DNA from: Morella rubra
Taxonomy: Eukaryota; Streptophyta; Magnoliopsida; Fagales; Myricaceae
Assembly (NCBI GenBank): GCA_003952965.2
Contig: CM025854.1
Location: forward strand, 12,772,271-12,836,270
Direction of reading: 5' to 3'
Length of the DNA stretch: 64,000 nt
Position numbers and translations under genes: made by a program. The first letter of the stretch is position 1; every line of letters starts with the position of its first letter. Shown in pieces: positions 11,003 through 22,482 of this stretch. Under the pieces are notes generated by a model that was not told the DNA's origin, made no database searches, and was given only the letters and a program-made list of their open reading frames with translations.

Positions 11003-11957
11003 TTTCTCTCGGGTCATGTCCCCGATGATTTCTTCTGTTGCCCTTTATGCAAAACTGAACCTGAAACTCTTGAACATCTGTTTATCAGATGCAACATAGC
11101 TCATACGCTGTGGAGAGAAGCTAAGTGGCCGCTTAGGTTGAATGGGATGCAAGATTTGGACATTGCCTCCTGGTTGTACTTTCTATTGAATCTTAGTTCT
11201 TCTCTTGGTATTGACTGCAAGGATGAACGCAATTTCATCCTCCGGATGGCTCTTATCATAGATACCATCTGGTTCTCTCGAAACCAACTTGTCCACTCGG
11301 GGGTCCTTTCCCCTCCTTTGGAGCTTTCTCGAACTTTGAATGGGCGTCTCTTAGCTCATCTTGCAGCTTGGCAAATTCATGATAGGGAACTTAATCTTGT
11401 TTGGATTCCTCCGCTGGAGGGTGTTTGGAAACTTAATTTTGATGCTGCTATTAGGGGTGAAATTGCTTATCTTGCTGTCATTTGCAGGGATTCTTTGGGA
11501 GTCATCTATCATGCTGCTTCTGGTTTTTTTGTGACTAATAATCCTCTCCGGGCAGAGATTTTTGCAGCCCTTCTTGCTTGCCGTGTGGCCTCCTTTCTTG
11601 ACCTGCCTTGTGTCATTTTGGAGGGTGATTCTCTCATTGCTTGCAGGGCTATTAATGAGTATGGTTTTCTTGACGAAGGTCCTTTGATTCCGCTTCTGGG
11701 TGATATCAAGGCAGTTCTTCGTTCCCACCCTGGTTGGTTATTGCAGTGGGCTTCTCAGCGTCAGAATTCCATGGCTCACCTCTTTGCTGCTTGGGCTGCA
11801 CGTTCTTGTTCTTTTGGTTTTATTCCCTTGCGTGCTCTTCCTTTTCATATTTCTTCTGCGGACTTAGTTTTTGATCCGCCGTGATGTATTTGTTTTTGGA
11901 TCCTTTGTATTTGGTTTCTTTAGTTTAATGAAGTTTTTTCAGAAAAAAAAAAAAAAA
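11003..11957 (+). mobile_element. 5'-truncated LINE insertion with poly(A) tail
   Basis: Unlike the neighbouring fragments this one reads on the plus strand. It starts abruptly inside zf-RVT at about 11003, where the inverted-repeat arm ends. It carries the whole RNase H domain, has a short 3' untranslated region and ends in an A-run at 11943-11957. That is the standard shape of a 5'-truncated LINE insertion. The DNA beyond the tail (11958-12400) is a minus-strand LINE, so this copy landed in older LINE sequence. I found no convincing target duplication. Confidence 0.78.
11138..11884 (+). CDS. LINE ORF2 C-terminus: zf-RVT and RNase H domain (open but 5'-truncated)
   Basis: The frame is open back to about 11006. 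It shows zf-RVT cysteines and histidine (CCPLCKTEPETLEHLFIRCN) and then an RNase H fold: KLNFDAA (first Asp), RAEIFAALLACR (Glu), ILEGDS (second Asp) and NSMAHLFAAWAAR near the end. The acidic residues are present and there is no internal stop, so this is the best-preserved LINE coding segment in the window. Without its own start, RT or endonuclease it cannot be functional alone. The start given is the first ATG in the open frame, not a real translation start. Confidence 0.75.
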   Translation: MNGMQDLDIASWLYFLLNLSSSLGIDCKDERNFILRMALIIDTIWFSRNQLVHSGVLSPPLELSRTLNGRLLAHLAAWQIHDRELNLVWIPPLEGVWKLNFDAAIRGEIAYLAVICRDSLGVIYHAASGFFVTNNPLRAEIFAALLACRVASFLDLPCVILEGDSLIACRAINEYGFLDEGPLIPLLGDIKAVLRSHPGWLLQWASQRQNSMAHLFAAWAARSCSFGFIPLRALPFHISSADLVFDPP

Positions 11958-12400
11958 GTGCTGTTAGAGTAAGGTTGCAGTTGCATAAATTGTCGAGCTT
12001 TCAAGACCTGAACCCAAAGGCAAGAATTATTCGTCAACATCTGCCAACCCAACTTAGCGATCAAAGCACTATTAATGTCGGCCATTTGCCGCAAGGCCCC
12101 CCACCCCCCTCAGGGTGAAAGTGCCGCAGCTTGTCATCGGCGAAACCCCACCAGAAGTTCTTTTAGATGGTGTAAATGCTATGACAGATAGACTTAGGGA
12201 GGGGAAAGACAGACATGTTGTAGAAAGGGAGGGCAGCAGCAACGGTCTGGATAAGGATAGTGGGACCTGCCTGAGAAATTAAAGCTATTGACTTGGCTTG
12301 GCTTGCAGTATGGGAAGACATTTTGCGTGGCAGCAAGTATTGATTGGGACAGACTGCCTCATGGCAAGCCAATTTTTAAACTCTCAGGACATCAGTATCG
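11958..12400 (-). mobile_element. LINE fragment (post-RT region)
   Basis: Minus-strand frames give GGWGALRQMADINSALIAKL and a following LWVQVLKAR string, the conserved GGLG.R...N.ALLAKL.W block downstream of LINE RT. Stops and frame changes are frequent. The fragment may be the interrupted upstream part of the LINE whose zf-RVT/RNase H end is at 6640-8222. Confidence 0.65.
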
Positions 12401-12939
12401 AGTCCAATCTAGAAGTGGAAGTGTAGAGGATCAAAGGAATTCTTAAACTCTCGCTACAGAGGAATGTTGTTTGGGCACCTCAGAAGCAAAACAAGTTGTC
12501 ACATACCAAAACAAGTCTGCTAGTTCACTTAATTAGATTTTACCACTAAAGGACTGCTCGAACTTCAACTTGACCCAACTAACATTTTCATGAATACATT
12601 TATTTTCTGCAAAAATTGTCGAAGTGGTATAGATGACCCAACAAACATTTTCATGAATACATTGCACTTATATGCATGAGAACGGTACTGCAACAATTTA
12701 TAGTTTATAAACCCACAAACTGACAAAGTGATAGAAAATTAACCTCCAAAATCCAAAACATTGCTAGCAAGGCTACAAAGGATCCTTCAATATGTGTAAC
12801 CTGCTAGCTAACTACAGAATTTTAACTCGAGCAGTTAACCATCTGTCCATTACAAAAACATACGACTGAACCTTAATTTGTAAAACGAAAATCCAAGAAT
12901 GCCCTGTTTCAAGCATGATAGCCGGAGCCGGTGTCGAAA
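12401..12939. other. Intergenic
   Basis: No gene is recognised. Two short repeats of a TTTTCATGAATACATT stretch occur near 12585-12665. Confidence 0.35.
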
Positions 12940-13130
12940 AATGGTTTTCGGTCCAACTAAATCTTATTGCCTCCAAGAGGTGGCCTAATGATAAGAAGCC
13001 GGTCAAGTACATCATCTTGCAAGTTCGAGATTATGAGTTTGAACCTTGGCAAGTTCCCACTATCGCTTGGTTGAACCCACTCCCTATAGGTGCGTCTGGA
13101 TTTAAATGAGTAGGGGAAATGACACCATCA
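12940..13130 (+). repeat. Possible tRNA-derived SINE
   Basis: AGGTGGCCTAATGATAAGA near 12978 resembles a polymerase III A box in plant SINE heads, and AAGTTCGAGATTATGAG near 13021 resembles a diverged B box at suitable spacing. No tail repeat or target duplication is clear, so this is tentative. Confidence 0.3.
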
Positions 13131-14453
13131 ACCAAACCCTTTTTTGTATACATATAAAAAATAAGTCTTACTAATTATTTACCCCTTCCAAATTAAGTAA
13201 CCAGGTAAGACAAGTACACAATAATTTATTTTCTCTTTGGTCTGGGACTCAAAGTCATTTATCTAAGTGGATATAGTTTTTACTGCTTCATTCTTAAGGG
13301 TTAAGGCTCCTTGACATATACTCTCTTCCTTGACTCTTTTTATCAGCATTTCATTGTTAAAATTGATAAATACAAAATATTCTATGAGATTAAGAAAGAA
13401 TATACAATTGGTCTAAAATAGTATTTTTGGAGCATTAATATCTGTATTTGACATTATTAAATACGAATCATTTATGATTTGTTTCTGAGTCATAGGATAT
13501 AGAGAACCTTGCTTTCTAGTAATTAATGACGATATATGTATTCCAAGTCAGAAACCAAGAGGAAGTTGCTTAGGTACATCTATTCATTAACATAGTATTT
13601 AAGAACTAATAACAATTAAGAAATATATAATTCAATGCACATACTAATATTCATTTCTTACTAGATGATTTTCTGCAGTTTTGTACCCTAATTAAAAGAT
13701 AATGCTACTGGGACAAGGGTGACTTAATTTGGTATAAAAAAAATTTAGATGTATCTGTGCCCATGGTTTAACATGGTCATAGATGGAAAGCAAATAATGG
13801 TTTTAAATCTAATGCCATTAAATACTTATTAACAAAAAGGGCTATAAATTACTTTCTTCTTTTTGGGCCCTTTCATGAACTCTACTTAAGTATTTGTCAT
13901 TAAATGTACTTGTAGAAGGCTTAGCTTGCACAAGACACTGCAAAGCAAGTTCAAGAGTGAAACTAAGCAACAATCTTTAGTCCAAAAGAGAATGGAGAAG
14001 ATGATGGGTTGTGCTGTGTTATCCTTTAGGTTAATGGTTTTGGTCCGAAATGCAACTCCAAGTCCTTCAAATGAACATAACATGCGTTGATGCCGTAAAG
14101 GCTTTGCTGCCCTACCTGTCCTTCCTGGTGGGTACTGGCCCAACGACTGCTTCCCCTAGTGCTACAGTCTACCAAGGTGAACAGTCTGTACTGAAAGAGG
14201 CTACCACCCCTGAAACACTCTGGGCTTTGTGTGTGTAGTGGTGGAACCAGACCAGGGTGAACAGGGGCCACCATGAGCGATTGGTTCTACCAAACTATTT
14301 GAATTTTTTTTATTTGTGTTTTGCCCATGCCCAGGCCTACCCCCTTGACCTGCCCACATACTAAAGCCCACCCCCCTTGGCCCATTAAGCCTAGCCGGCA
14401 ATTTTTTTTTCTTTTTAAAATTTTCAGAAGGTCTGCTTAAAAAAAATAATAAT
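13131..14453. other. Intergenic, AT-rich
   Basis: No coding region, RNA gene or transposon terminus is recognised. A pyrimidine/T-rich stretch lies at 14306-14320 and 14401-14417. Confidence 0.35.
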
Positions 14454-17400
14454 TTAAACACAGGTGAAACGCTGGTTTAATTCCCCCTCTCCCCAGATGG
14501 TCATACGAGGTTGGTATTGGATATCAAACTCTCCTAATTCAATGGCCCACTGTATTAGTCGCCCTGAACTTTCGATGTTCTGCTCTGTTTTCTTTAATGG
14601 GAGGCTAGTGAGGACCATCACTGCGTGGGCTTGGAAATATGGCCTTAACTTCCAAGCCGTGATAAGGAGGGTGAACACTACCTTCTCAATAGGGGAATAT
14701 CATTCTTTAGCTCCTCGTAGAGCTTTGTTGATATAGTATATGGAACGTTGATGCTTGTCCTCCTCACTGAGCAAGACTGTGCTGAGAGCTCTATTGTTGA
14801 CGGTGAGGTATAAGTACAATGTGTCACCTTGGTTTGGGCGACTGAGCAACGGTGGGTGGCTGAGGTACTCTTTGAGCTGGGTGAATGCCGTGGTACATTC
14901 ATCATTCCATGCAAAACTGCTGCGGAGAGTTTTGAAGAATGATAGACACTTGTCGGTTGATTGGGTTATGAATCGATTGAGGGCTAACACTTTACAGATG
15001 AGACGCTGCATCTCCTGCGTGGTATGAGGGGGTTGTAACTGGATGATTGCTTGTATTTTTTCTGGGTTGGCTTCTATGCCGAAGGAGACCCAAAGGTGCA
15101 TTCGGTTGGGTTGAGCTTCATTCGATAGTGGTTCAGAATGTGAAAAGTTTCTTCGAGGTCGACCAAATGATCTTGAGCACGTGTGATTTTCACTACCTTG
15201 TCATCTACGTAGACTTCGATGTTCCTCCCTATATGGTTCTTGAACATGAGTTTGACGAGCAGTTGGTAGGTGGCTCTTGCATTCTTTAGCCTGAAGGGCA
15301 TGACTTTGTAACACTACAGGCTCTGGTCGGTAACAAATGCCCTTTTTTCTTGGTCAGGGCCTGCCATACGGATCTAATTGTATCTTTAAAAGGCGTCGAG
15401 GAGTGATAGCATTTCATGCTCAACAATGGAGTCGACCAATAGGTGGATACGAGTTAGGGGAAACTATTCTTCGGGCACGACCGATTAAGGTCTTTAAAGT
15501 CGACGCATATCTGCCACTCCCATTGGCTTTCATTACCATGACAATGTTGACGACTATCAATTTACTGACCTCTTGAGCAACTGCTTGGTTGCGCTTGGGG
15601 GCGAAGGTCCTCCTTTTTTGTTGAATTGGTTTAGTCTCTAGTACGATGCTCAATTGGTGGGTGATGATCTTCGAGTGGATTCCTTCTATATCCGAATGGG
15701 TCCAAGCAAAGGTTGTTTTATGTTGTACCAAGAATTTGACCAGGCTATAGTGTAGGTCTTTAGTCAGTGCGGCATTGATTCATGTTATCTTTCCTGGGGC
15801 GATCTCAATGTCATCTAGGCTTTTGGCGACCTAGGGTCGGGCCATCTTCTTTTGGTTTCCGTCATTTTCTTCTAGGTCAATTTCACTCGAGTTGATTTCG
15901 GCAGGAGTATCTTTGTTAATCGTCTGGCTTTTCTCCACCACCTGAAAGGATTCTGGGCTGGGTTGATCTTTTAAGGCAGAATAGTAGCAACTTTTGGCGG
16001 CTTGCTGCTACCCTTTGAGACATCGAGCCCCAGGAGGGTGGGAAACTTTAGGGTTAAATGGTAGATGGAGGAGAAAACGTGAAGGGTGACCGAAGTACAA
16101 CGTTCGATAATGGAATTACATGAGGATCGTTTGTTGACCACTAAAAAATCTACCATGATGGTAGTGGAGGTAGAGTGGGTGCCCATAGTTAATAACTGCA
16201 CAACATAGCCTATTGGGCTAACCTTGTCTCCTGTGAATCCAAATAGCTCGACTCCAGAAGGTATAAGGGGGGATTCCTTGGTGCCCAGCTGGTCGTAAGC
16301 CCTGGAGAAGATTATATCGGCGAACTACCATTGTTAATCAGTACCTGCCTAACAGCAAAATTGGAAATCATGACGGTGATTACAAGTGCATCGTTCTGAG
16401 GTTGCAGGATTCCTTCTACGTCAACCTGAATGAATGTAATGGCACGCTTTCTGTGTGAGATTGCTTGAAGGGTTGTTCTATGAGAAAAACTTATTGGTAT
16501 TGTGCTTCCCACATGTAAGTCTTTTGCGCTCTCCTGCTAGAACCATCGATGCTGTGGCCTCCCATGATCGTTCCAACCTCCCCTTGGGGCGGAAGAGGTG
16601 GTGGTGGCAAGTCTGTTTGGGCAAGAGGATCATCTACAGCGGGTTGATGGTCCTTTCGTGGTCTGTGTTCCCATTCTCTATTGCGAGGTCGATTGCATTG
16701 AGGGGCATCGTGTTCCAATATAAACCGTATAACTTTCCTTCTTAGAGCAAATACTCAATTTGTCGCTTAAGTTCCTAACAGTCATCTATGTTATGCCCCT
16801 GGTCTTCATGAAAATCGCAGTACTTGTTATGGTCCTGTCTTTCTAGTGGTGCTCTGAGCTTTTGAGGCTACTTGATGCTTGGGGTCATGTTTGATCTGCA
16901 TTAAAATCTCCCTAGGAGTTGTTTTGAGAGACGTGAAGGTGGGGAAGAGGTGCCTATTGCTAGCGAGTTGGTCATTGCACATGGGCCGTGGTGAGCGATC
17001 TTTGCCAATTCATCGTCGTTGGTCTTTGTAATGAGGTCGATCCACATCGCGGTCTCTTTTGTCCCTACCCTATTCGAGCGATGTTGAGTGGAGACGTTCA
17101 GTGAACATGCCCTCAAAGTCCATGTGTTTTTGTGCTTTCATCATGGCATTGACGAAATTAGTCGGGGCTTTCCACACGAGGTATTTCAGGAAGTCTTGTG
17201 GTCACAGCCATGAGCTTGGCTTCACTGGTAGTGTGGGAAACTGTGACTGCTTCACGGTTGAACCGTGCTATGTTGCTACGCAGGCTTTCCTTAGGACTCT
17301 GCTTGCTGCTGAATAGGTAGGAGGAGGGGTGCTTTATACGTCGATTGTATATGAAGTGGCTCGTGAACAGCATGCTAAGGGTGTCGACATCGTCGGCAGT

Positions 17401-17940
17401 TCCTGTGGATATACTGGGGAACCATTGTTGTGCCAATCTTTTGAGTGTCAATAAGAAAGCACAACAAAGGATGGGGTTAGCATATGACTGGACGTGCATG
17501 GGCAAGTGGAAGATTTCCAAGTGGTGAAAGGGATCTCCGGAGCCATTGAAGAGGTCAATAAAGGGAGGTTGGAAACATAGCGGCAATGGGCACATGATCA
17601 CTCTCAATGTAAACAGGGAGTTGCCAATGTGTGAAAGTGAGGACAAGTTGCTAGCCTTAGAATTTTTCACCTTTTCCAGCTTCTGTTGGAGTAGTTGGAT
17701 TTGCTCCACCTGCCTTATCGTTTGTTCATGAAGGGTCGCTTGCCATCCATCCACCCTTGCCTGCCTGGGTGGAGATTGGTGAGCTAACTGGTTACCAGTG
17801 ATTCCCTTGTATAGGGGAGATATCTACGAACGTGAAGGGGATAGAGTTTAAGGGGTGGAAGCACTTGGTCACCATTTGGTATTTCAATGGAGGAAGTCAT
17901 CACGGAATGAAGGATGTAGAGAGGATGGCCGGAAGGTGAT
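14454..17940 (-). pseudogene. Ty3-gypsy retrotransposon gag-pol remnant
   Basis: On the minus strand the order is gag, protease, RT, RNase H. The gag (17754-17158) has the retrotransposon gag pattern: FNGSGDPFHHLEIF, WFPSIS, a SK.SPKESLR-like motif, then FNRE. The protease motif near 16330 reads VLINNGSS, with Asn where the family has the catalytic Asp. The RT spans about 15750-15070 and has MPFRLKNARATYQ and an intact YVDD. RNase H-like sequence continues to about 14460. Many frameshifts and stops interrupt it. No integrase and no left LTR are seen, so the 3' part is missing. The RT phrasing resembles plant Tat/Athila-type elements, but I cannot fix the lineage. Confidence 0.82.
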
Positions 17941-18590
17941 GTGGTGAGAGAGCAGTGTTTTAGAGGAGTTTTTTATGAGAATTTCCCACAGATGACGCCA
18001 ACTGATGATGCCAAAATCACTAAGAACCGAAGCCAGGTAGACCTGAAAGGAATAAAAAGAGGGGGTGGCATCAGATGTGGAGCCTCCGATGCCAAAGTAA
18101 GATCTTACGAAGTATTTAGTTTAGAGAATAATTAAGCTTAGGAAAATATAATGGGGGTACCTATTATTTATAAGAGGGGGGGTACTAAAGTCCTAAAGGG
18201 AGTCTAGCGATATGGGCTTCAGGACTCCTTATCTTAGTTGGGGTCCTAAAGTCTCTTGGATCATTGTCTTACTTGGAATCCTGAAGCCTTTTGGATTGTT
18301 AGACACGGAGATTAGGGAGATTGTCTCTTATTCGTGCGGGCAGATGGGCTTGAATGCTTGTGGCCATGGCTGATGGATTGGGCCAGTCAAAACCATATTG
18401 GTGCTACTAAACTTTATGGGCTACCCCGGAGCTTTTGGCCTTGGAATTGCTTGGTTTGTTGTGGGACTGTGGATTATAGGGGCTCCAAGATTAATCGAGG
18501 TGCGCGTAAGTTAATTACAATTTCCCCTATCAAAATACCACTCCATTCACAAATACCTCTACACACTTGAACTCATTGCAACTCACCCTC
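17941..18590 (-). mobile_element. Leader and probable 5' LTR of the gypsy remnant
   Basis: At 17983-18001 the minus strand reads TTGGCGTCATCTGTGGGAA, a string commonly found just inside the 5' LTR of plant gypsy elements (usual form TTGGCGCCGTCTGTGGGAA). Upstream on that strand (18060-18560) is LTR-like DNA with a TATAAATAATAGG promoter-like stretch near 18160. The second LTR is not found, so the outer edge is only a guess. Confidence 0.45.
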
Positions 18591-18771
18591 ATTGCGATTT
18601 CATCCCTCAACTGATTGGTGACATTATGTCTATGGTTTCTATCCTACTTAACAAACACGTGACCTTCTCATTACATGAAAAATGATTTACCCTCATTTAT
18701 TTGAGTCTTCCCTAGCTGTCTACAATGCTTTTAGCAATTCGTAGAGCCAAAAAATAATATATGGTGATTTT
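18591..18771. other. Short unassigned spacer
   Basis: Left flank of the gag-only element. Nothing is recognised. Confidence 0.3.
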
Positions 18772-20128
18772 TGTTCACATTCAATATTTTGATGGTTTCA
18801 ATGATGATTTCAATAAATAGATTACGTTTACAAAATAGACATCTTTAAAGACAACAATATTTTTATCAAAGAGCCAAAGACAAGAAGCTTGAGGATAAAG
18901 AAGATGCAACGAGCTCAAAAGTGAAGATTCAAGACCATAGGGTATAACCTTGTAACTATTAGTTTCACTTTTGACAAGATTTAAATCACACCCTACATAT
19001 TTTTCAGAACCAAGCATAACCTTTTTATCTCAAGTTTGATAAATAAAATATGTCTCAAGTATTTTCACATCAAATCTTTATAACTCTCAAATCTCTTTTA
19101 TATCCTTGGGGAGTTAGGTTTTGAGATAAGGTCTTAAAATAGGCAAAATCACGCTTCAAAATCTTTAAGGGCTGCATTTTAAGATATAGATGTTGACCAG
19201 GTTCATATACTAGTCAACCCAATATCGATCGCTTCATATAGCATTCAACGGGACAGTTTTCCAAATGTAAGAGCTTCTGTAATTTTGACCATTGGACAAC
19301 GGACACCTATAGCGGTCAACCACTACAGATACCGGTAGACCAGTACAACTAGAGTTTTGATAGACTCATCCCCAACGGCAAGAAACGGCTATTTTGGCTT
19401 GGAGCCGTATATATAGATCACTCTTAAGCTTGCAAATCAATGGAAAACGACCATATATAATTTATTTAGCTTGAAAAAGATCAAAAACCTTCTTATTTAT
19501 ATTTCTCATATCATTCACACAAGTTTCACTTTCTTATCCTTTTCATTGTGTGAGCAAAGAGATTGAGCTTTTCATTTTATTATCTACTCTTTGAGAGAGT
19601 CAAATTCGTGTATCTTCCAATTCTAAGAGGCATAATTCCTTTGGGGAGGTTGTTCACTAAAGAAGAAGCTTAGAGAGGGTATATCTCAAGCTTGGTTAGG
19701 TTGTGAGTGGTGAGCCGAAAAATCACTTGGGTTATGAGTGTTGACTCCTGAAAAGCACTTGTAAGGTTCTCTAGCACCTGAAAGCTAGAGTACTGTACAC
19801 TATTGTGAAGATAGTGGAGAAAATGTCAAAGCTTGGAAAGAAGCTTGAGGGGTGGATGTAGGTAGGGTTGCTGAACCACCTAAAAGTCATTGTGTTTGCC
19901 TTTCTATCCTTGCTCTTTACATTCAGCACTTATATATTTGTTTTTATAATATTTGCTTAATATTTGTGCTAAATTAGATTTTACTTTGCAAATACGATTT
20001 TGGATGTTAAAAGCGAAAAGGTTTGGAAACTCAATTCACCTCCCTCTTGGGTTGCCTTAATCCTAGAACTTACAATTGGTATCAGAGCTTGGTGCTCTTT
20101 TTTAAAGATTTAACAATCTTGAGTTAGA

Positions 20129-21420
20129 ATGACAACCTCAAGCTTCAACACTCAATTTGAAGGGCTTTCCACACTTAGACCTCCATTTTTCTATGGAAAT
20201 GATTATGCATATTGGAAAGCTAGGATGATAATTTATTTTAATCTATTGATTATGATTTGTGGTTATGCATTTTGAATGGGTCTCATGTGCCTACAAAAAA
20301 GGTTGGAGAAGTGGAGTCTCCTAAGAACCAAAATGAATATGATGCAAATGACAAAAAGAAAATCTCTCTATATGCAAGAGCCATGAACATATTATATTGT
20401 GCATTAGATAGAGGAGAGTTTGATAGAATTTCATCTTCCTCAAATGCTAGAGATATATAGCATACTCTAGAAGTTACTCGTGAGGGAACAAGTCAAGTCA
20501 AAGAGTCAAAAATCAACATGCTTGTTCATAGTTATAATGGAACTAATGAATCCATTAGTGACATGTATACTAGATTTACCAACATTATAAACACTTTGAA
20601 TGCACTTGGTAAATCTTATACTAACTCAGATTTGGTGAGAAAAATCCTTAGGTCACTACCAAAGTTATGGGAAGCTAAGGTGACCATGATTCAAGAGGCT
20701 AAAGATCTCACCAAGCTACCTCTAGAAGAGCTTCTTGGATCCCTCATGACCCATGAGATCCAAATGCTCGAAAAGAAGATGAGAGCAAGAAGAAAATGAG
20801 GATCGCTCTCAAATCCTCCATAATCAAAGATGAAGATGACGATGAGGAAGACATAGTCTTAATGACTAGGAAGTTCAAGAACTTCCCTAAAAGAAAGAAA
20901 GAGAAGAGAAGCCTCAAATACAAGAAGACATCATGGAATGTTAACGATGAAAGCTCCTTGAAGAAGAAGAAGATGGAGAAATTGCTAACATGTGCCTCAT
21001 GGCATTTCGATGATGATGAGGTATATTCTACGGATGATGAACCCAAACTTTTCATATATTGAACTTCAAAATGCTTTTGATGAACTTCTTTGTCAATTTG
21101 AAAAACTTGGTTAAAAAATATACATCATTGAAAAAGAAACTCATTTTGATCTCAAAAGAAATTGATTTATTAGAAAATGAGCAAAATACTCTAAAGCTTG
21201 AAAATGATTTACTCCAACAAAAAGCTTTAGAATTTGAAAAGGAGAAAGTTGCTTTGAACAACAAAATAGTTTCTCAAAGCAAAATCCTTAAGAAGGTCAC
21301 TCAAGGAAATAAATCTTTAGATTTGATTCTTGGTAGTCAAAGATGTGTCTTTGACAAAAGTGGCGTAGGCTACAAGCCTTCTATTCACCAAAAATATTTT
21401 AAGAATTAATTTGTGAAGGC
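20129..21420 (+). pseudogene. Copia-type gag (UBN2-like domain, coiled coil, degraded zinc knuckle)
   Basis: The gene starts MTTSSFNTQFEGLSTLRPP at 20129, 41 bases after the primer-binding site. The gag core continues through the block ending RDI-stop-HTLEVTREGT, where the UAG at 20458-20460 sits in the position of the conserved Trp of DIW.TLEVTHEGT. The MLVHSY...MYTRFTNIINTL... region (20518-20799) follows. An acidic/lysine-rich linker, a Leu/Glu/Lys-rich coiled coil (21090-21330) and a CHFCNKDG zinc-knuckle start (21440) come next, followed by WVPKGTKA and WVPK strings. Frame changes occur at about 20245, 20800, 21060 and within the knuckle. Confidence 0.72.
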
Positions 21421-21599
21421 TAAATCTTTTTGTGCACCTGCACAAACATGTCATTTTTGCAACAAAGATGGGACATCTAATTTTTTATTGTGCATTGAAG
21501 TAACTTAGGAGCAAGACTTTCAAGAAGACATGGGTTCCAAAAGGAACCAAGGCTAACACCGAAGGACCCATGAAAGCTTGGGTACCAAAAATGTTTTCT

Positions 21600-22482
21600 T
21601 GATTCTTTTGTAGGATTCAAGAAGGATGGAGCAATAAAGGGTACTTGGATGAAACTTGCCTATCAAGAAGGCTTGTGACATTTGAGGACAAATGCTAAAG
21701 GAAAGACCTTTGGTAACTTCTATTCCTTAATTGAAAATATCTTTTAAATTTTTGAAATTGTTTTTCTATGATGATTACTTGGAGGTTAATCTTAAAATTG
21801 CAAGTGATTCCTTGCATCTATCCAAATGGAACATCTATGAGCTAACATTTTTACAAAATCATGAACTTTTATGAGATTTTGTGAGGCTAAATTTTTTGAC
21901 TTTAAATTGTCATTGGTAGTTAAAAGGTTGGTACAAATCCACTCGGTGGGTTACTATCGTAATAGTGATGGACTTTTGAGTCCCCATTAGTCATCCTCTA
22001 TACCATTTCAATGAGATTGTCATTTAAAACTCCAAGTTGTTCTTTTGGATGTCTCTTAAATGAAAATGATTATTTTTTGAGTTCTATCCATGTATTCACT
22101 TTTTGATTGACAAAGGGGAAGATTTCTTAATATTGTTATGCATGTATTCTCTTTGATCATTGATTAAATTTTTTGGGAGAATACATATTTGGGGAAGATA
22201 TTGATGGATAATGCATGCACATATCTTGATTATGAGTTTATATCCTTTTTTTTCTTTTTGATGTGACAAAAGGGAAGAAATGTCTTGATTTTTTTGATGA
22301 CTATATATTACCCTTTTGATTTGGATTATGAACTTTGATTGTATTATTCTTTTTTGAATCCAATGGCTACTAATGTTTTGACTCAAGTTTGAAATGATTA
22401 TCCATTTGCAAAAGATATGGGGAGTCATCCCAAAACTATCAATTTATTGTCAGCATCAAGAAAGGGGGAGATTTTTGGCTTT
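21600..22482 (+). other. Non-coding interior of the gag-only element
   Basis: No pol sequence is found between the gag remnant and the 3' LTR. The stretch holds the repeated purine tracts described for the element and is otherwise AT-rich. Confidence 0.5.

Noticed and set aside
12915..13109. Short plus-strand frame
   Set aside because: It coincides with the possible SINE and has no protein similarity that I recognise.
20744..21055. Minus-strand Ser/Phe-rich open frame
   Set aside because: It is the antisense of the Lys/Glu-rich gag linker of the gag-only element.
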